Below are positions 8,769 through 18,002 of a DNA stretch of 64,000 bases, in pieces. Origin of the DNA: Thermoleophilia bacterium. Lineage in GTDB: Bacteria; Actinomycetota; Thermoleophilia; Miltoncostaeales; Miltoncostaeaceae. Below the pieces are notes generated by a model that saw nothing but the letters and a program-made list of their open reading frames with translations, did no database searches and had not been told where the DNA came from. The stretch is taken from NCBI GenBank assembly GCA_020438485.1, contig JAGQUM010000018.1, positions 17,460 through 81,459 on the forward strand, given 5' to 3'. Every line of letters begins with the position of its first letter. Position 1 is the first letter of the stretch. A program made the position numbers and the translations under genes.

Positions 8769-9839
8769 TCACTCGTACACGTCCTCCAGGTAGCGGCTGA
8801 GCGCGGCGGCCGCGTCGCGGACGGTGGCCACGGCCAGCGGGTAGTCCATGCGCGTGGGCCCGAACAGCGACACGGTCCCCAGGTTGCGGCGCGGGACGCC
8901 GTAGTTCGCGGCCACCATCGCGAGCCCCTGCAGCTCGGGTTCGGGCAGCTCGCGGCCGATGCGCAGGTACACCTCGTGGCGCGTCAGCGCCCCGCGCAGC
9001 AGCGCCAGCAGTGCATAGCGTTCCTCCAGCCGCTCCATCAGCGCGTCGATCACGTCGACGTCGGTACGGTGGCCGCTCAGCAGCCGCGCGCGCCCCCCGA
9101 CGAACAGCGCCTCGGCGGACGCCGTGTCGGGGTCCAGCAGGGCGGGTGCGATGGAGTCGACGAACGCCCGCTCGGTGACCGACAGCGATGGGTCCCGAAG
9201 GCGTCCCTCCAGTGTGCCCCCGCCCACGGGGTAGCCCTCGGCCCGCTCGTTGAGGAACGCGCGCGCCCAGTCGCACAGGCCCGGATCCACCGGCCGGGAG
9301 AACGTGTGGATACGCTTGCGGACGTCGCCCGTCGACGTGATGACCACCACCATCACCGCTGTCGGCTGCAGCCGCAGCACCTCCACGTGCCGCACTGTCG
9401 CCGACGGGGCCGCGGGCGCGGTCACGACGCCCAGCAGCTCGGTGGCCCGCGAGATGTCGTCGGCGAGGCGCTGCAGCGCGTCCGTGACCTCGGCGCGCAT
9501 CGCGCCCGGCTGGAGCGCGGCGCGCAGCGCGACCCCCGGCGAGGGCGCGGGCAGCGAGGGCAGCATCTCGTCCACGTAGTAGCGGTACCCCGCGTCGGTG
9601 GGGACCCGGCCCGCCGACGTGTGCGGATGGCGCAGGAACCCCCGGTCCTCCAGGCGGGCCAGTTCGTTGCGCACGGTGGACGGCGAGGCCGCGATCCCGC
9701 CGCTGCGGGCCAGGTGCTTGCTGGCCACCGGCTGGCCGGTGGCCACGAAACGCTCCACCACCGCGCGCAGGATGGTCTCCTGACGGGGCGAGAGCACCGC
9801 GTCGTCGCGGTGCGCGGCGTCGCCGGGCGTGCCGCTCAC
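8769..9839 (-). CDS. hrcA: Heat-inducible transcription repressor HrcA
   Basis: 356 residues. The N-terminal winged helix is seen in LSPRQETILRAVVERF and SPSTVRNELARLEDRGFL, followed by the typical HTSAGRVPTDAGYRYYV segment. The C-terminal dimerisation and GAF-like region ends with the family signature YGVPRRNLGTVSLFGPTRMDY. HrcA binds CIRCE operators and represses chaperone genes until heat titrates GroEL away. The GTG start overlaps the hemW stop (GTGA). In many Gram-positives hrcA heads a dnaK/dnaJ operon; here neither gene follows, and no CIRCE inverted repeat was noticed near the gene, so its targets lie elsewhere. Confidence 0.95.
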   Translation of the reverse strand: MSGTPGDAAHRDDAVLSPRQETILRAVVERFVATGQPVASKHLARSGGIAASPSTVRNELARLEDRGFLRHPHTSAGRVPTDAGYRYYVDEMLPSLPAPSPGVALRAALQPGAMRAEVTDALQRLADDISRATELLGVVTAPAAPSATVRHVEVLRLQPTAVMVVVITSTGDVRKRIHTFSRPVDPGLCDWARAFLNERAEGYPVGGGTLEGRLRDPSLSVTERAFVDSIAPALLDPDTASAEALFVGGRARLLSGHRTDVDVIDALMERLEERYALLALLRGALTRHEVYLRIGRELPEPELQGLAMVAANYGVPRRNLGTVSLFGPTRMDYPLAVATVRDAAAALSRYLEDVYE

Positions 9840-10990
9840 GCGGCGAAGTCCATGAGACGCCCCGCGACGGCGTTCTGCACGAAGCGCGCGCGGTGCGTGA
9901 GCCGCACCCGGGCGCCGTCGCGCACCAGCATCCCCGCGTCCTCCAGGTCGTCCAGGGCCACCGGGTGGTCCGGGGGGCCGACCCGGGAGGTATCCACCCC
10001 GTCCGCCAGCCGCAGGCCCAGCATCCAGCGCTCCCGCCGCCGCGTATCGGCGTCGAGCGCCTCGACCGCGTGCGCGGGCTCCCGCCCCGCCCGGAGCGCG
10101 GCGACGTAGCGATCGACGCCGGGGGCGTTGCGGCGGCGCAGCCCGCCCGCGGTGCCGACGGCACCGACGCCCACCCCGACGTGGTCCGCCGCCGTCCAGT
10201 ACGCCATGTTGTGGCGCGCCCGGTGCCCGGGCCGGGCGAAGTTCGCGGTCTCGTACCACTCGAAGCCGGCGGCCGTGAGGGCGTCGACGATCCGCTCGTA
10301 CGCATCGGCCGCGTCGTCCTCGTCCGGGGGCGCCGCCCCCATGCGCTCGAGGGCGGTCCCCGGCTTGATCTCGAGCTCGTACCACGACACGTGATCGACC
10401 CCCAGCGCCAGCGCGCGGGCGATGTCGCCCTCCAGATCGGCGGCGGTCTGGCCCGGCACGGCGAACAGCAGGTCGATGCCGACCGAGTCGAACCCCGCGC
10501 GCCGCGCGCAGCGGACGGCGGCCTCGACCTGTTCCGCGGTGGCGCGGCGCTCCAGGCGCTCGAGCACGCGCGGCCGGAACGACTGCGCCCCCAGCGACAC
10601 GCGGGTCACGCCGGCGGCGCGCAGCGCGTCGAGCTGGGCGCCGTCCACGGTCTCGGGGTTGGCCTCGACCGTCACCTCCGCCGCCCGCGCCGTGCGGTCG
10701 GCCAGCGCCCGCAGCAACCGCGCGATGCGGCGCGGCCGCATCAACGTAGGGGTGCCGCCACCCAGGTAGATGGTGTCCAAGACGCCGATCTCCGCGCAGC
10801 GCTGTTCCACTTCACAGATAACAGCCGCGATGTAGTCATCGCGGCGGTCGAGGCCTCCGGTCTCCACGACGAACGCGCAGTACCCGCACCGGTGGGCGCA
10901 GAACGGCAGGTGGACGTACAGGTGCCGGGCGGGCGCGGCGACGGGCACATCGACGCCCCCGGGGGCCCCGGTGTGCGCGGGCGTCGTCAC
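9836..10990 (-). CDS. hemW: HemW-type radical SAM protein (coproporphyrinogen oxidase-like, heme chaperone family)
   Basis: 384 residues. The radical SAM cluster motif CxxxCxxC is Cys31, Cys35 and Cys38 in [10 protein letters not shown]; the Phe after the last Cys is the HemW form, not the HemN form. LGGGTPTLM is the usual glycine-rich SAM motif, and the C-terminal HemN-type domain is present. HemW proteins bind heme and are thought to deliver it to membrane cytochromes; oxidase activity on coproporphyrinogen is not expected. The GTG start overlaps the lepA stop (GTGA) and the stop overlaps hrcA. The order lepA-hemW-hrcA is common in Gram-positive bacteria. Confidence 0.93.
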   Translation of the reverse strand: MTTPAHTGAPGGVDVPVAAPARHLYVHLPFCAHRCGYCAFVVETGGLDRRDDYIAAVICEVEQRCAEIGVLDTIYLGGGTPTLMRPRRIARLLRALADRTARAAEVTVEANPETVDGAQLDALRAAGVTRVSLGAQSFRPRVLERLERRATAEQVEAAVRCARRAGFDSVGIDLLFAVPGQTAADLEGDIARALALGVDHVSWYELEIKPGTALERMGAAPPDEDDAADAYERIVDALTAAGFEWYETANFARPGHRARHNMAYWTAADHVGVGVGAVGTAGGLRRRNAPGVDRYVAALRAGREPAHAVEALDADTRRRERWMLGLRLADGVDTSRVGPPDHPVALDDLEDAGMLVRDGARVRLTHRARFVQNAVAGRLMDFAA

Positions 10991-12804
10991 TTCTTGGCGC
11001 CGTCCTGGATGGTCAGCACCGAGAGGAACGCCTCCTGGGGAACCTCGATGCGGCCCACCTGCTTCATCCGCTTCTTGCCCTCCTTCTGCTTCTCAAGGAG
11101 CTTGCGCTTTCGGCTGATGTCGCCGCCGTAGCACTTGGCGAGGACGTCCTTGCGGCGAGCCTTCACCGTCTCGCGGGCGATGATCTTGCCCCCGATGGCG
11201 GCCTGGATGGGCACCTCGAACATCTGGCGGGGGATGGTCTTCTGCAGGCGCTCCACAAGCGCCTTCCCGCGCGCGTACGCGAGGTCCTTGTGGACGATCA
11301 TCGAGAGGGCGTCGACGGGGTCGCCGGCGAGCAGCACGTCCAGCTTCACCAGCGGGCTCTCGCGATATCCCACGAGGTCGTAGTCCAGCGACGCGTAGCC
11401 GCGTGTGCGGGACTTCAGCTGGTCGTAGAAGTCCATCACGATCTCGGCCAGCGGCATGTCGTAGATGATCTGCTGGCGGTTCTCGATGGGTTCCATGGTC
11501 ACGAACGTGCCGCGCCGCTCCTGGCACAGCTCCATGACCGCCCCGATGTGGTCCTTCGGCACCAGCACGGTGCAGCGCACGTACGGCTCGCGGATGACCT
11601 CGGTGCTGTTGGGCGCGGGCAGCTCGGCCGGGGAGTGGACCTCGACCTCGTCGCCGGACGTGGTGCGCACCTGGTACTCCACGTTGGGGGTGGTGGCGAG
11701 CAGCTCGAGGTTGTACTCGCGCTCGAGCCGTTCGCGGACGATGTCCATGTGCAGCAGGCCCAGGAAGCCGCAGCGGAAGCCGAAGCCGAGCGCCTGGGAG
11801 GTCTCGGGCTCCCACACCAGCGACGCGTCGTTCAGCGACAGCTTCTCGAGCGCATCGCGCAGATCGGGATAGTCGTCGGCGTCCACGGGGAACAGGCCGC
11901 AGAACACCATCGGCTTCACGTCGCGATAGCCGGGAAGCGGCTCGGCGGCCCGGTTGTGGGCCAGCGTCAGCGTGTCGCCCACACGCAGGTCGCCCACCGC
12001 CTTGAGGCCCGTGACGATGTACCCGGTCTCGCCGGCGTCGAGGCGCTCCACCGGCACCATCCGCGGGCTCATGATGCCGATCTGGTCCGCAGGGATGGAG
12101 AGGCCCGTCTGCATGGCGTAGAGCTTGTCGCCGGAGCGGATGCCGCCATCCACGATTCTCACGAACGCCACGACGCCGCGGTACTGGTCGTAGACCGAGT
12201 CGAAGATCAGTGCGCGCAACGGGGCGGCGGGCTCGCCCTCGGGCGGCGGGATGCGCGCGACGATCGCCTCGAGTACGTCGGCCACCCCCTCCCCCGTCTT
12301 GGCGGAGATGCGCAGCACGTTGTCGGGGTCGTCGCCGATGAGGTCGGCCACGGCGCGGCCGTGCAGCTCGGGGTCGGCCTGCGGCAGGTCGATCTTGTTC
12401 AGCACGGGGATGATCTCGAGGTCCGACTCGATCGCGAGGTAGACGTTGGCGAGCGTCTGGGCCTCGATTCCCTGCGAGGCGTCCACCACCAGCAGCGCGC
12501 CCTCGCACGCCGCGAGGCTGCGCGACACCTCGTAGCTGAAGTCCACGTGGCCCGGCGTGTCGATGAGGTTCAGCTGGTACGTCACGCCGTCGGACGCCGT
12601 GTAGTGGACCCGCACGGCCTGGGCCTTGATGGTGATGCCCCGCTCGCGCTCGAGGTCCATCGAGTCGAGGATCTGGTCGCGCATCTCCCGCTCGCTCACC
12701 GCACCCGTGATCTGGAGGATGCGGTCGGCCAGCGTCGACTTGCCGTGGTCGATGTGGGCGATGATGCAGAAGTTGCGGATCGTCTGTTCGGTCACGCCGT
12801 TCAT
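10987..12804 (-). CDS. lepA: Elongation factor 4 (back-translocating ribosomal GTPase)
   Basis: 605 residues, the standard LepA length. The G1 motif AHIDHGKST lies at residues 16-24, RGITIKAQ and DTPGHVDF are the G2 and G3 regions, and NKIDLP is G4. The LepA-specific C-terminal domain ends with [20 protein letters not shown]. It acts on stalled or mis-translocated ribosomes and in ribosome biogenesis. The ATG start overlaps the murJ stop (ATGA), so the four genes murJ, lepA, hemW and hrcA form one translationally coupled chain. Confidence 0.97.
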   Translation of the reverse strand: MNGVTEQTIRNFCIIAHIDHGKSTLADRILQITGAVSEREMRDQILDSMDLERERGITIKAQAVRVHYTASDGVTYQLNLIDTPGHVDFSYEVSRSLAACEGALLVVDASQGIEAQTLANVYLAIESDLEIIPVLNKIDLPQADPELHGRAVADLIGDDPDNVLRISAKTGEGVADVLEAIVARIPPPEGEPAAPLRALIFDSVYDQYRGVVAFVRIVDGGIRSGDKLYAMQTGLSIPADQIGIMSPRMVPVERLDAGETGYIVTGLKAVGDLRVGDTLTLAHNRAAEPLPGYRDVKPMVFCGLFPVDADDYPDLRDALEKLSLNDASLVWEPETSQALGFGFRCGFLGLLHMDIVRERLEREYNLELLATTPNVEYQVRTTSGDEVEVHSPAELPAPNSTEVIREPYVRCTVLVPKDHIGAVMELCQERRGTFVTMEPIENRQQIIYDMPLAEIVMDFYDQLKSRTRGYASLDYDLVGYRESPLVKLDVLLAGDPVDALSMIVHKDLAYARGKALVERLQKTIPRQMFEVPIQAAIGGKIIARETVKARRKDVLAKCYGGDISRKRKLLEKQKEGKKRMKQVGRIEVPQEAFLSVLTIQDGAKK

Positions 12805-14360
12805 CGTAGCGGGCGCCTCAACGCGGCCAGCGCGCGCAGTTCGGGCTGGCTCGTGGCGATCGCCGCCGACAGGTAGGCGACGGACCCGGCCACCAGTGCC
12901 AGCCCGACGCTCAGGACCTGCCCGACGATGCCGCGGCCCAGCGCGTCGTCGACGACGCGCCACGTCGTCCATGACAGCAGCGCCAGGCACAGCGCCCCCC
13001 CGGTGGACCACGCGAACCCGTCGACCATGTCGACGAACGAAACACCCGGAACGTGGCGCTGCAGGGCGCGCAGCAGCAGCACGAACGTCACGAAGCTGGT
13101 GATGGACGTCGCCAGCGGGATGCCCGCCGTGCCGAGCGGACCGTAGAACGCGGCGTCCAGCACGGCGTTGAGCGCCAGGCCGAGCGCCGAGATACGGGTG
13201 GGTTCCCAGGGCATCTGCAGGGAGAAGAACGCGCGGATGACCAGGAGGCTGGCCCCGTTGAACACCAGCCCCAGCGTGAACGTGAACAGGGCGGCAGCGC
13301 TGAGCGACGTGGAGTCCGGCCCGAAGTTGCCGCGCTCGAACACCAGCCGCGTCACCGGCACGGCCAGCACCATCAGGAACGCCGAGGCGGGCAGCAGCAT
13401 GAAGAAGATCTGCCGGACCCCTTGGGTGACGGTCTCGCCGACGCCCCGCAGGTCCCCGCGGGACACCATCCGGGCGATCGCGGGGAACAGCACGGTGGAG
13501 ATCGCGACGCTGAACACGCCCTGGGGCAGGATGTACAGGCGAAAGGCCGTGTCGATGGCGCGCACGGAGGCCTCGCTCACGTGCGTGGCGAACCACGTGT
13601 CGACCGCGGCGTTGACGTTGATCAGTCCCAAGCCGATGGTGACCGGGAGCATCAGGACCAGCACCCGGCGCATGTGGGGCGTGAACCAGTCGAACGAGAA
13701 CCCCAGCGAGCCGCGCAGGTGGATCCAGAGGTAGACCAGTTGGGCGATGGTGCCCAGCACGATGCCGAACGCGTAGATCTCGATGCGGTAGCTGGGTGGG
13801 AACGTGGGGGCGACGATGGCGAGCGCCGCGATGATCACCACGTTCCACAGCACGGGCACGAAGCCGGTGGGGCCGAAGCTTCCCTGCATCTGCAGCACGG
13901 CCGAGACCAGGCCCGTGAGGGCCAGCAGCGGGACGATGGGGAACATGATCCGCGAGAGCTCCACGGTCTGCTGCTTGAGCTCCGGGCTGAGCCCCCCGGC
14001 GAACAGCGGCATGATCCACGGTGCCAGCACGATCACGATCAGGGTGAGCGCGCCCAGCCCCATGGTGACCAGGCCGACCATCGCCCCCAGGAGCGCCTGC
14101 GCGTCGCGCTTCCTGCCCTGTTCCATCAGGTGCGTGTAGACGGGGATCAGCGCCGCCGAAAGGGCCGAATCGGCCACCAGGCTGCGCAGGATGTTGGGCA
14201 CCTGGAACGCGATCACGAACGCGTTGATGGACCCCTGGGTGCCGAACATGGCCGCGGCCAGCATTTCGCGGATGAGACCCACGACCCGGCTGAACCCGGT
14301 CCACAGTGCGAACAGCGCGGTCGATCGGCCCGTCCGGCCGCCGCGGCCGTCCTTCGTCAC
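12801..14360 (-). CDS. murJ: Lipid II flippase MurJ
   Basis: 519 residues from a GTG start. It begins with the family signature ([19 protein letters not shown]) and continues with about 14 membrane helices, including the charged cavity region and [15 protein letters not shown]. MurJ moves undecaprenyl-linked peptidoglycan precursor across the inner membrane. No C-terminal pseudokinase or carbohydrate-binding extension is present, unlike mycobacterial MviN. It heads a leftward operon and is transcribed divergently from rpsT across 71 bases. Confidence 0.95.
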   Translation of the reverse strand: MTKDGRGGRTGRSTALFALWTGFSRVVGLIREMLAAAMFGTQGSINAFVIAFQVPNILRSLVADSALSAALIPVYTHLMEQGRKRDAQALLGAMVGLVTMGLGALTLIVIVLAPWIMPLFAGGLSPELKQQTVELSRIMFPIVPLLALTGLVSAVLQMQGSFGPTGFVPVLWNVVIIAALAIVAPTFPPSYRIEIYAFGIVLGTIAQLVYLWIHLRGSLGFSFDWFTPHMRRVLVLMLPVTIGLGLINVNAAVDTWFATHVSEASVRAIDTAFRLYILPQGVFSVAISTVLFPAIARMVSRGDLRGVGETVTQGVRQIFFMLLPASAFLMVLAVPVTRLVFERGNFGPDSTSLSAAALFTFTLGLVFNGASLLVIRAFFSLQMPWEPTRISALGLALNAVLDAAFYGPLGTAGIPLATSITSFVTFVLLLRALQRHVPGVSFVDMVDGFAWSTGGALCLALLSWTTWRVVDDALGRGIVGQVLSVGLALVAGSVAYLSAAIATSQPELRALAALRRPLR

Positions 14361-14389
14361 GCGTTGCTGTGCAGCACCGACATCGGTGG

Positions 14390-14395
14390 TACCAT
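14390..14395 (+). promoter_or_regulatory. Candidate extended -10 of rpsT
   Basis: TACCAT preceded by TGG gives an extended -10 (TGnTAnnnT). TTGCTG at 14364-14369 is a possible -35, but its 20-base spacer is long. A leader of about 30 bases with a GGACGAAAGGGA purine stretch would follow. Confidence 0.4.
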
Positions 14396-14431
14396 ACGCG
14401 GCCGTTCGACGGACGAAAGGGACACGCCCCG

Positions 14432-14698
14432 GTGGCGAACATCAAGCAGCAGAAGAAGCGCATCCTCATCTCGGAGCGCCAGCGCAACCGCAACCTGCGG
14501 TACCGCTCCACCATCAAGACTCTGTTCCGGCGCCTGGACGAGGCCGCCGCGGACGGCGCCGACGATGTCGCCGAGTGCGCCCGGGACCTGGAGCACCTCA
14601 TCGACCGCGCGGCGGCCGAGGGCGTGATCCACAAGAACAACGCGGCCCGCAAGAAGAGCCGCGTCGCGCGCATCGCCGCGTCGCAGCAGTCCGCGTAG
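14432..14698 (+). CDS. rpsT: 30S ribosomal protein S20
   Basis: 88 residues from a GTG start, beginning [19 protein letters not shown] and ending with the typical [14 protein letters not shown] helix. S20 is a three-helix bundle that binds 16S rRNA early in assembly. The GTG is supported by the purine-rich stretch upstream and by the conserved N-terminus; the ATG-initiated extension in the same frame would run into the divergent murJ start. It is monocistronic and convergent with holA. Confidence 0.97.
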   Translation: MANIKQQKKRILISERQRNRNLRYRSTIKTLFRRLDEAAADGADDVAECARDLEHLIDRAAAEGVIHKNNAARKKSRVARIAASQQSA

Positions 14699-14717
14699 AC
14701 GCCCTGCCCGCGTGGCC

Positions 14718-14754
14718 GCGGGGCGGCATCAGGCCGCTCCCGATCCCGCCCCGC
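14718..14754. terminator. Shared hairpin between convergent rpsT and holA
   Basis: GCGGGGCGG (14718-14726) pairs with CCGCCCCGC (14746-14754) around a 19-base loop, lying between the two convergent stops. A T-run is absent on both strands, as is common at very high GC. Confidence 0.4.
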
Positions 14755-14762
14755 AGCCCCGG

Positions 14763-15818
14763 TCAGACCGGCGTCCGGGCCCGCCGCAGCGCAAGAACGT
14801 CGCGGACGGCCCGCTCGAGGGCGAACCGCAGCCCATCATCCGGCGTGCGCCCAAGGCGTGCCTCGCTGCCCACGCGTAGGTCCAGTTCCAGGCGGGCCAC
14901 GCGCACAAACGCCCGCCGGCCGAACCCCTCGGGCAGCTGGCGCGCCTGCTCCGCGGCTTTCTGGGCGGGGTACCCGCGCAGCCCCGTGGCGGCCGCCACG
15001 TCGTCCCCGTCGGCCGTGGCCGGGAGTTCCTGGACGACCGAGATGGCCTGGAAGTGGCGCATGAGCCCCGCCTGAACGACCTGGGGCGCGACGCGGTCGC
15101 CCCCGTGCGAGAGGTCGTGCAGCACCTCGAACGCCCGCGCTCCGTCGCCCGCCGACACCGCGTCGCTGAGTTCGTAGACCCGGGCCCCGGGGTGGGCGGG
15201 CACCATGGCATCCACCGCGTCCTTCCCGATGGTCTCGCCCCGTGCGTACGCCACGAGCTTGGCGGCCTCCTGGCTGAGCGCGACCGCGGCCGCGCTGAGC
15301 GCCGCCGCGTCACCGGCGTCCACCACGGCGCGCTCGGTGATGCGGCGGGCCATCCCCCTGCCCAGCGTGCCGCCCTGTCGCTGGACCTCGTGCCCGACGT
15401 AGTCCTCCAGCCAGGCCCGGCGCTCACGCGGCTTGGCCTTCGCGGGGGGGCCCCAGTGCAGCGCCTGGCCGACTTTGGAGACCGCGTTCGCGAGACGCTG
15501 GGGCAGCGCACCCAGCGACACGAGTACCAGCACGGTCTGGGGGTTGGGGTCCTCCAGGTAGCCCACCAGGGCGTCGCCATCGGCCGCCTTGAGGTCGTCC
15601 GCGCCCTCCAGGACCACGGCCCTCGCGCCGCCGAACGACAGCGTCTGGCACGCCGCAATGACGTCGGCCACCGGCGTCTCGCCAGCGTCGAACCGGTCGG
15701 CGTCGCCGGCTCCCTCGGCGGCGACGCGGGCGACGAGCCGCCCCAGAGCCCGTTCGACCTTGGGGCGGTCCTCACCGGAGATCCCGTAGACGAGCTTGAG
15801 GGCGTCGGCCGGCGGCAT
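14763..15818 (-). CDS. holA: DNA polymerase III, delta subunit
   Basis: 351 residues. It opens with [20 protein letters not shown], the usual delta N-terminus. [20 protein letters not shown] and the [12 protein letters not shown] strand follow, then the helical collar domain. The delta subunit opens the sliding clamp within the clamp-loader complex. The ATG at 15818 lies inside the end of comEC, giving a 47-base overlap; AGGATCC upstream can serve as ribosome binding site. The pairing of comEC with holA is common in Gram-positive bacteria. Confidence 0.92.
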   Translation of the reverse strand: MPPADALKLVYGISGEDRPKVERALGRLVARVAAEGAGDADRFDAGETPVADVIAACQTLSFGGARAVVLEGADDLKAADGDALVGYLEDPNPQTVLVLVSLGALPQRLANAVSKVGQALHWGPPAKAKPRERRAWLEDYVGHEVQRQGGTLGRGMARRITERAVVDAGDAAALSAAAVALSQEAAKLVAYARGETIGKDAVDAMVPAHPGARVYELSDAVSAGDGARAFEVLHDLSHGGDRVAPQVVQAGLMRHFQAISVVQELPATADGDDVAAATGLRGYPAQKAAEQARQLPEGFGRRAFVRVARLELDLRVGSEARLGRTPDDGLRFALERAVRDVLALRRARTPV

Positions 15819-17274
15819 GCCCGGATCCTACGCGGCGCGTGACCCACAGCCCCGCGGCCAGCGCCGCGATGCCCACCGCGGGAGCGGGGCCGACGGCGGC
15901 CATCGGCACCGCGGACGCGCCGTCGGCGATCACGACGAGTACCCGCGCCCCGCCCCCGGCCGCGGCCAGCAGCGGTGCCCCGGCGGCCGGCGCGAGGCAC
16001 GCGACGAGCGCGCCGGCCAGACCGGTGACAAGGACGATCCCGGCGACCGGGACCGCCACCAGATTCGCCGCCAGGCCGACGAGCGAAACCTGTCCGAACA
16101 GCAGCGCCGACGCGGGCGCGGTCGCGAGCGTCGCCGCCGCCGTGATCGCCAGAGCGGTGGCCACCGGCGGGTGGATCCACTGCGCCCCGGCCCGGCGCAG
16201 CGGGGTGGCCAGGACGAGGATGCCCACGACGGCAGAGAACGACAGGATGAGCCCGGGGTCGTCGAGCGACCGCGGCGACCAAGCGATCATGCCCCCGAAG
16301 GCGAGCAGCAGCGGGTACGCGCTGCGCGCGGGCCGTCCGGCGCCCATCGCCCACAGCGACAACAGGCCCACCACCGTCGCCCGCACGACCGACGCGCCCG
16401 GCTGGCACAGCAGCGCGTACGCCACCACGGCACCCGCCCCGGCGCCGATCGCCCATACCCGGCCCGCCCCGGCCGCCGTGAGGGCGCCCATCACGACGAG
16501 CCCCACCAGCGCCACGTTCTGTCCCGAGACCGCAAGCAGGTGCGCCGTGCCCGACGTCCGGAACGCGTCGCGCCGGGCCTCGCTGAGCCTCTCGTCGAAG
16601 CCGAGCGTGATGCCCGCGACCACGGCGCCGTCGTCACCCGACACCCGCCGGTCGATCGAGCGCCGCATCGCCCGGGCGAGCGAGTCCCGGGCGCCGCGCC
16701 AGCCGCCGCGCCGGCCCACCACGTCCGCGCCGCGGACGCGCAGCGACGCCGCGATCCGGTTGCGCGCGACGTACCGTCGCCACCAGCCCGGTGCGTCGGG
16801 CCGGAACGGCGCGGCGAGCGTGCCGCTGAGCACCACGACGTCGCCGGGCGCGGGCGGCTCCCCGTCCGTTTGGCGGACGAGCACGCGGGCGCCCGCGGGC
16901 CACCCTGCCCCTGCCCGGGACAGCGTGGCGACGTACCGCCAGCCTGTCCGCGTCCGCGCGGGTGCCTGCTGTACCTCGGCCGGTTCCGCCGTCAGCCCGT
17001 TTCCGACGCCCACCCTGGCGGGTGCCGTCGCCGCGACCCGCATCGACGCGACGGCGAGACCCGCCGCCGCCAGAAGCGCGACAACGGCGACGGAGGAGAC
17101 CGCCGGCCGGGTGGCCCCGACGCACGCGAGCGCGGGCAGGGCGAGGGCCGCCGCGAGGGGCCAGGCGTCAGGCCACACCGCCCCCGCGGCGGCGCCCGCG
17201 GCCAGCCCGCCCGCGCACGCGTGGGGGGCGTGACGGGGGTGACGCAGACGATCCAGAAGCCACGAGACGGACAT
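15772..17274 (-). CDS. comEC: ComEC-type DNA uptake channel lacking the metallo-beta-lactamase domain
   Basis: About 500 residues from MSVSWLLDRLRHP. An N-terminal DUF4131-like region with helices and an OB-like strand set covers roughly residues 20-170. The Competence domain follows with its signature FRTSGTAHLLAVSGQNVAL and many membrane helices. The protein stops after the last helices (LWVTRR), so the C-terminal hydrolase-like domain found in many ComEC proteins is missing. It should form the inner-membrane path for single-stranded DNA. It overlaps holA downstream and is transcribed divergently from comEA, not in a comEA-comEC operon. Confidence 0.9.
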   Translation of the reverse strand: MSVSWLLDRLRHPRHAPHACAGGLAAGAAAGAVWPDAWPLAAALALPALACVGATRPAVSSVAVVALLAAAGLAVASMRVAATAPARVGVGNGLTAEPAEVQQAPARTRTGWRYVATLSRAGAGWPAGARVLVRQTDGEPPAPGDVVVLSGTLAAPFRPDAPGWWRRYVARNRIAASLRVRGADVVGRRGGWRGARDSLARAMRRSIDRRVSGDDGAVVAGITLGFDERLSEARRDAFRTSGTAHLLAVSGQNVALVGLVVMGALTAAGAGRVWAIGAGAGAVVAYALLCQPGASVVRATVVGLLSLWAMGAGRPARSAYPLLLAFGGMIAWSPRSLDDPGLILSFSAVVGILVLATPLRRAGAQWIHPPVATALAITAAATLATAPASALLFGQVSLVGLAANLVAVPVAGIVLVTGLAGALVACLAPAAGAPLLAAAGGGARVLVVIADGASAVPMAAVGPAPAVGIAALAAGLWVTRRVGSGHAAGRRPQARLRDLR

Positions 17275-17411
17275 GAGGGCAGCGTGGCGGCCAAGAGCGC
17301 GCGCCGGCGTGACGAAACGTGCCGGAGCGGGCACCGATCGGCGCCGGCGCGCGTGGCCGTCTCGGCGCACATCCGGCGCGAAGCGCGCGCGTTGCGTGAC
17401 GCGGTTCGTTC

Positions 17412-17417
17412 TACCGT
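17412..17417 (+). promoter_or_regulatory. Candidate -10 box of comEA (leaderless layout)
   Basis: TACCGT ends 7 bases before the comEA ATG and no ribosome binding site is present. TTGCGT at 17392-17397 is too close (14-base spacer) to be a clear -35 box. Confidence 0.35.
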
Positions 17418-17424
17418 CTCCCCC

Positions 17425-18000
17425 ATGTCGTGGATCTCCCGCCAGCGCGCCGTCTACATCGCGGCCGCCGTCGTGCTCATGCTTGTCGGCTGGCGCTGGT
17501 CGTTCGCCGGCGGCGCCCGGGACGGCGCGGAGGGAATCCAGGTGGAGGTCGCGACCTACGCGACGCCGCCCGCCGCGCCCGCGGCGTCAGGCGCGGTGGT
17601 CGTGCACGTCGTGGGCCGGGTGCGCCATCCGGGCGTGTACCGCCTGCGTGCGGGCGCGCGACTCCAGGCCGCGCTGCGGGCCGCCGGCGGCCCGCGGTCA
17701 GGCGCCGACCTGCAGTCCGTCAACCTCGCGGCGCCCGCGGTGGACGGCCAGCAGGTGGTGGTGCCCACCCGCGGCGACGCGACGGCGGCGGGCCCCGCCC
17801 AGGCCGACGGACCGGTCAGTCTCTCACGCGCGACGCCGGAACAGCTTGAGGAACTTGACGGCATCGGGCCTGCGCTCGCCGCCCGCATCGTCGCGTGGCG
17901 CGAGGAGCACGGCCCGTTCGACAGCGTCGAGCGGCTGACGGACGTGCCGGGCATCGGCGATGCGCGCCTGGAGGCACTGAGGGAGGCGGTGGTCCCGTGA
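17425..18000 (+). CDS. comEA: ComEA-type DNA-binding competence protein
   Basis: 191 residues. One membrane segment (about residues 9-27) anchors the protein. An SLBB domain (VVVHVVGRVRHPGVYRL onward, about 52-113) follows. The C-terminus is a helix-hairpin-helix pair (LEELDGIGPALAARIVAWR and LTDVPGIGDARLEAL). It binds incoming double-stranded DNA outside the membrane and feeds it to ComEC. The stop lies 2 bases from the leuS stop on the other strand. Competence in this organism is plausible, but the pilus genes are not in this window. Confidence 0.93.
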   Translation: MSWISRQRAVYIAAAVVLMLVGWRWSFAGGARDGAEGIQVEVATYATPPAAPAASGAVVVHVVGRVRHPGVYRLRAGARLQAALRAAGGPRSGADLQSVNLAAPAVDGQQVVVPTRGDATAAGPAQADGPVSLSRATPEQLEELDGIGPALAARIVAWREEHGPFDSVERLTDVPGIGDARLEALREAVVP

Positions 18001-18002
18001 GG

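Noticed and set aside
8688..10305. Long minus-strand frame running over hrcA and hemW in another phase
   Set aside because: Only its last 70 codons, the small membrane protein, have a ribosome binding site and hydrophobic helices; the rest overlaps two firm genes.
8769..14432. CIRCE operator near hrcA
   Set aside because: No TTAGCACTC/GAGTGCTAA-type inverted repeat was noticed in the intergenic parts of this block.
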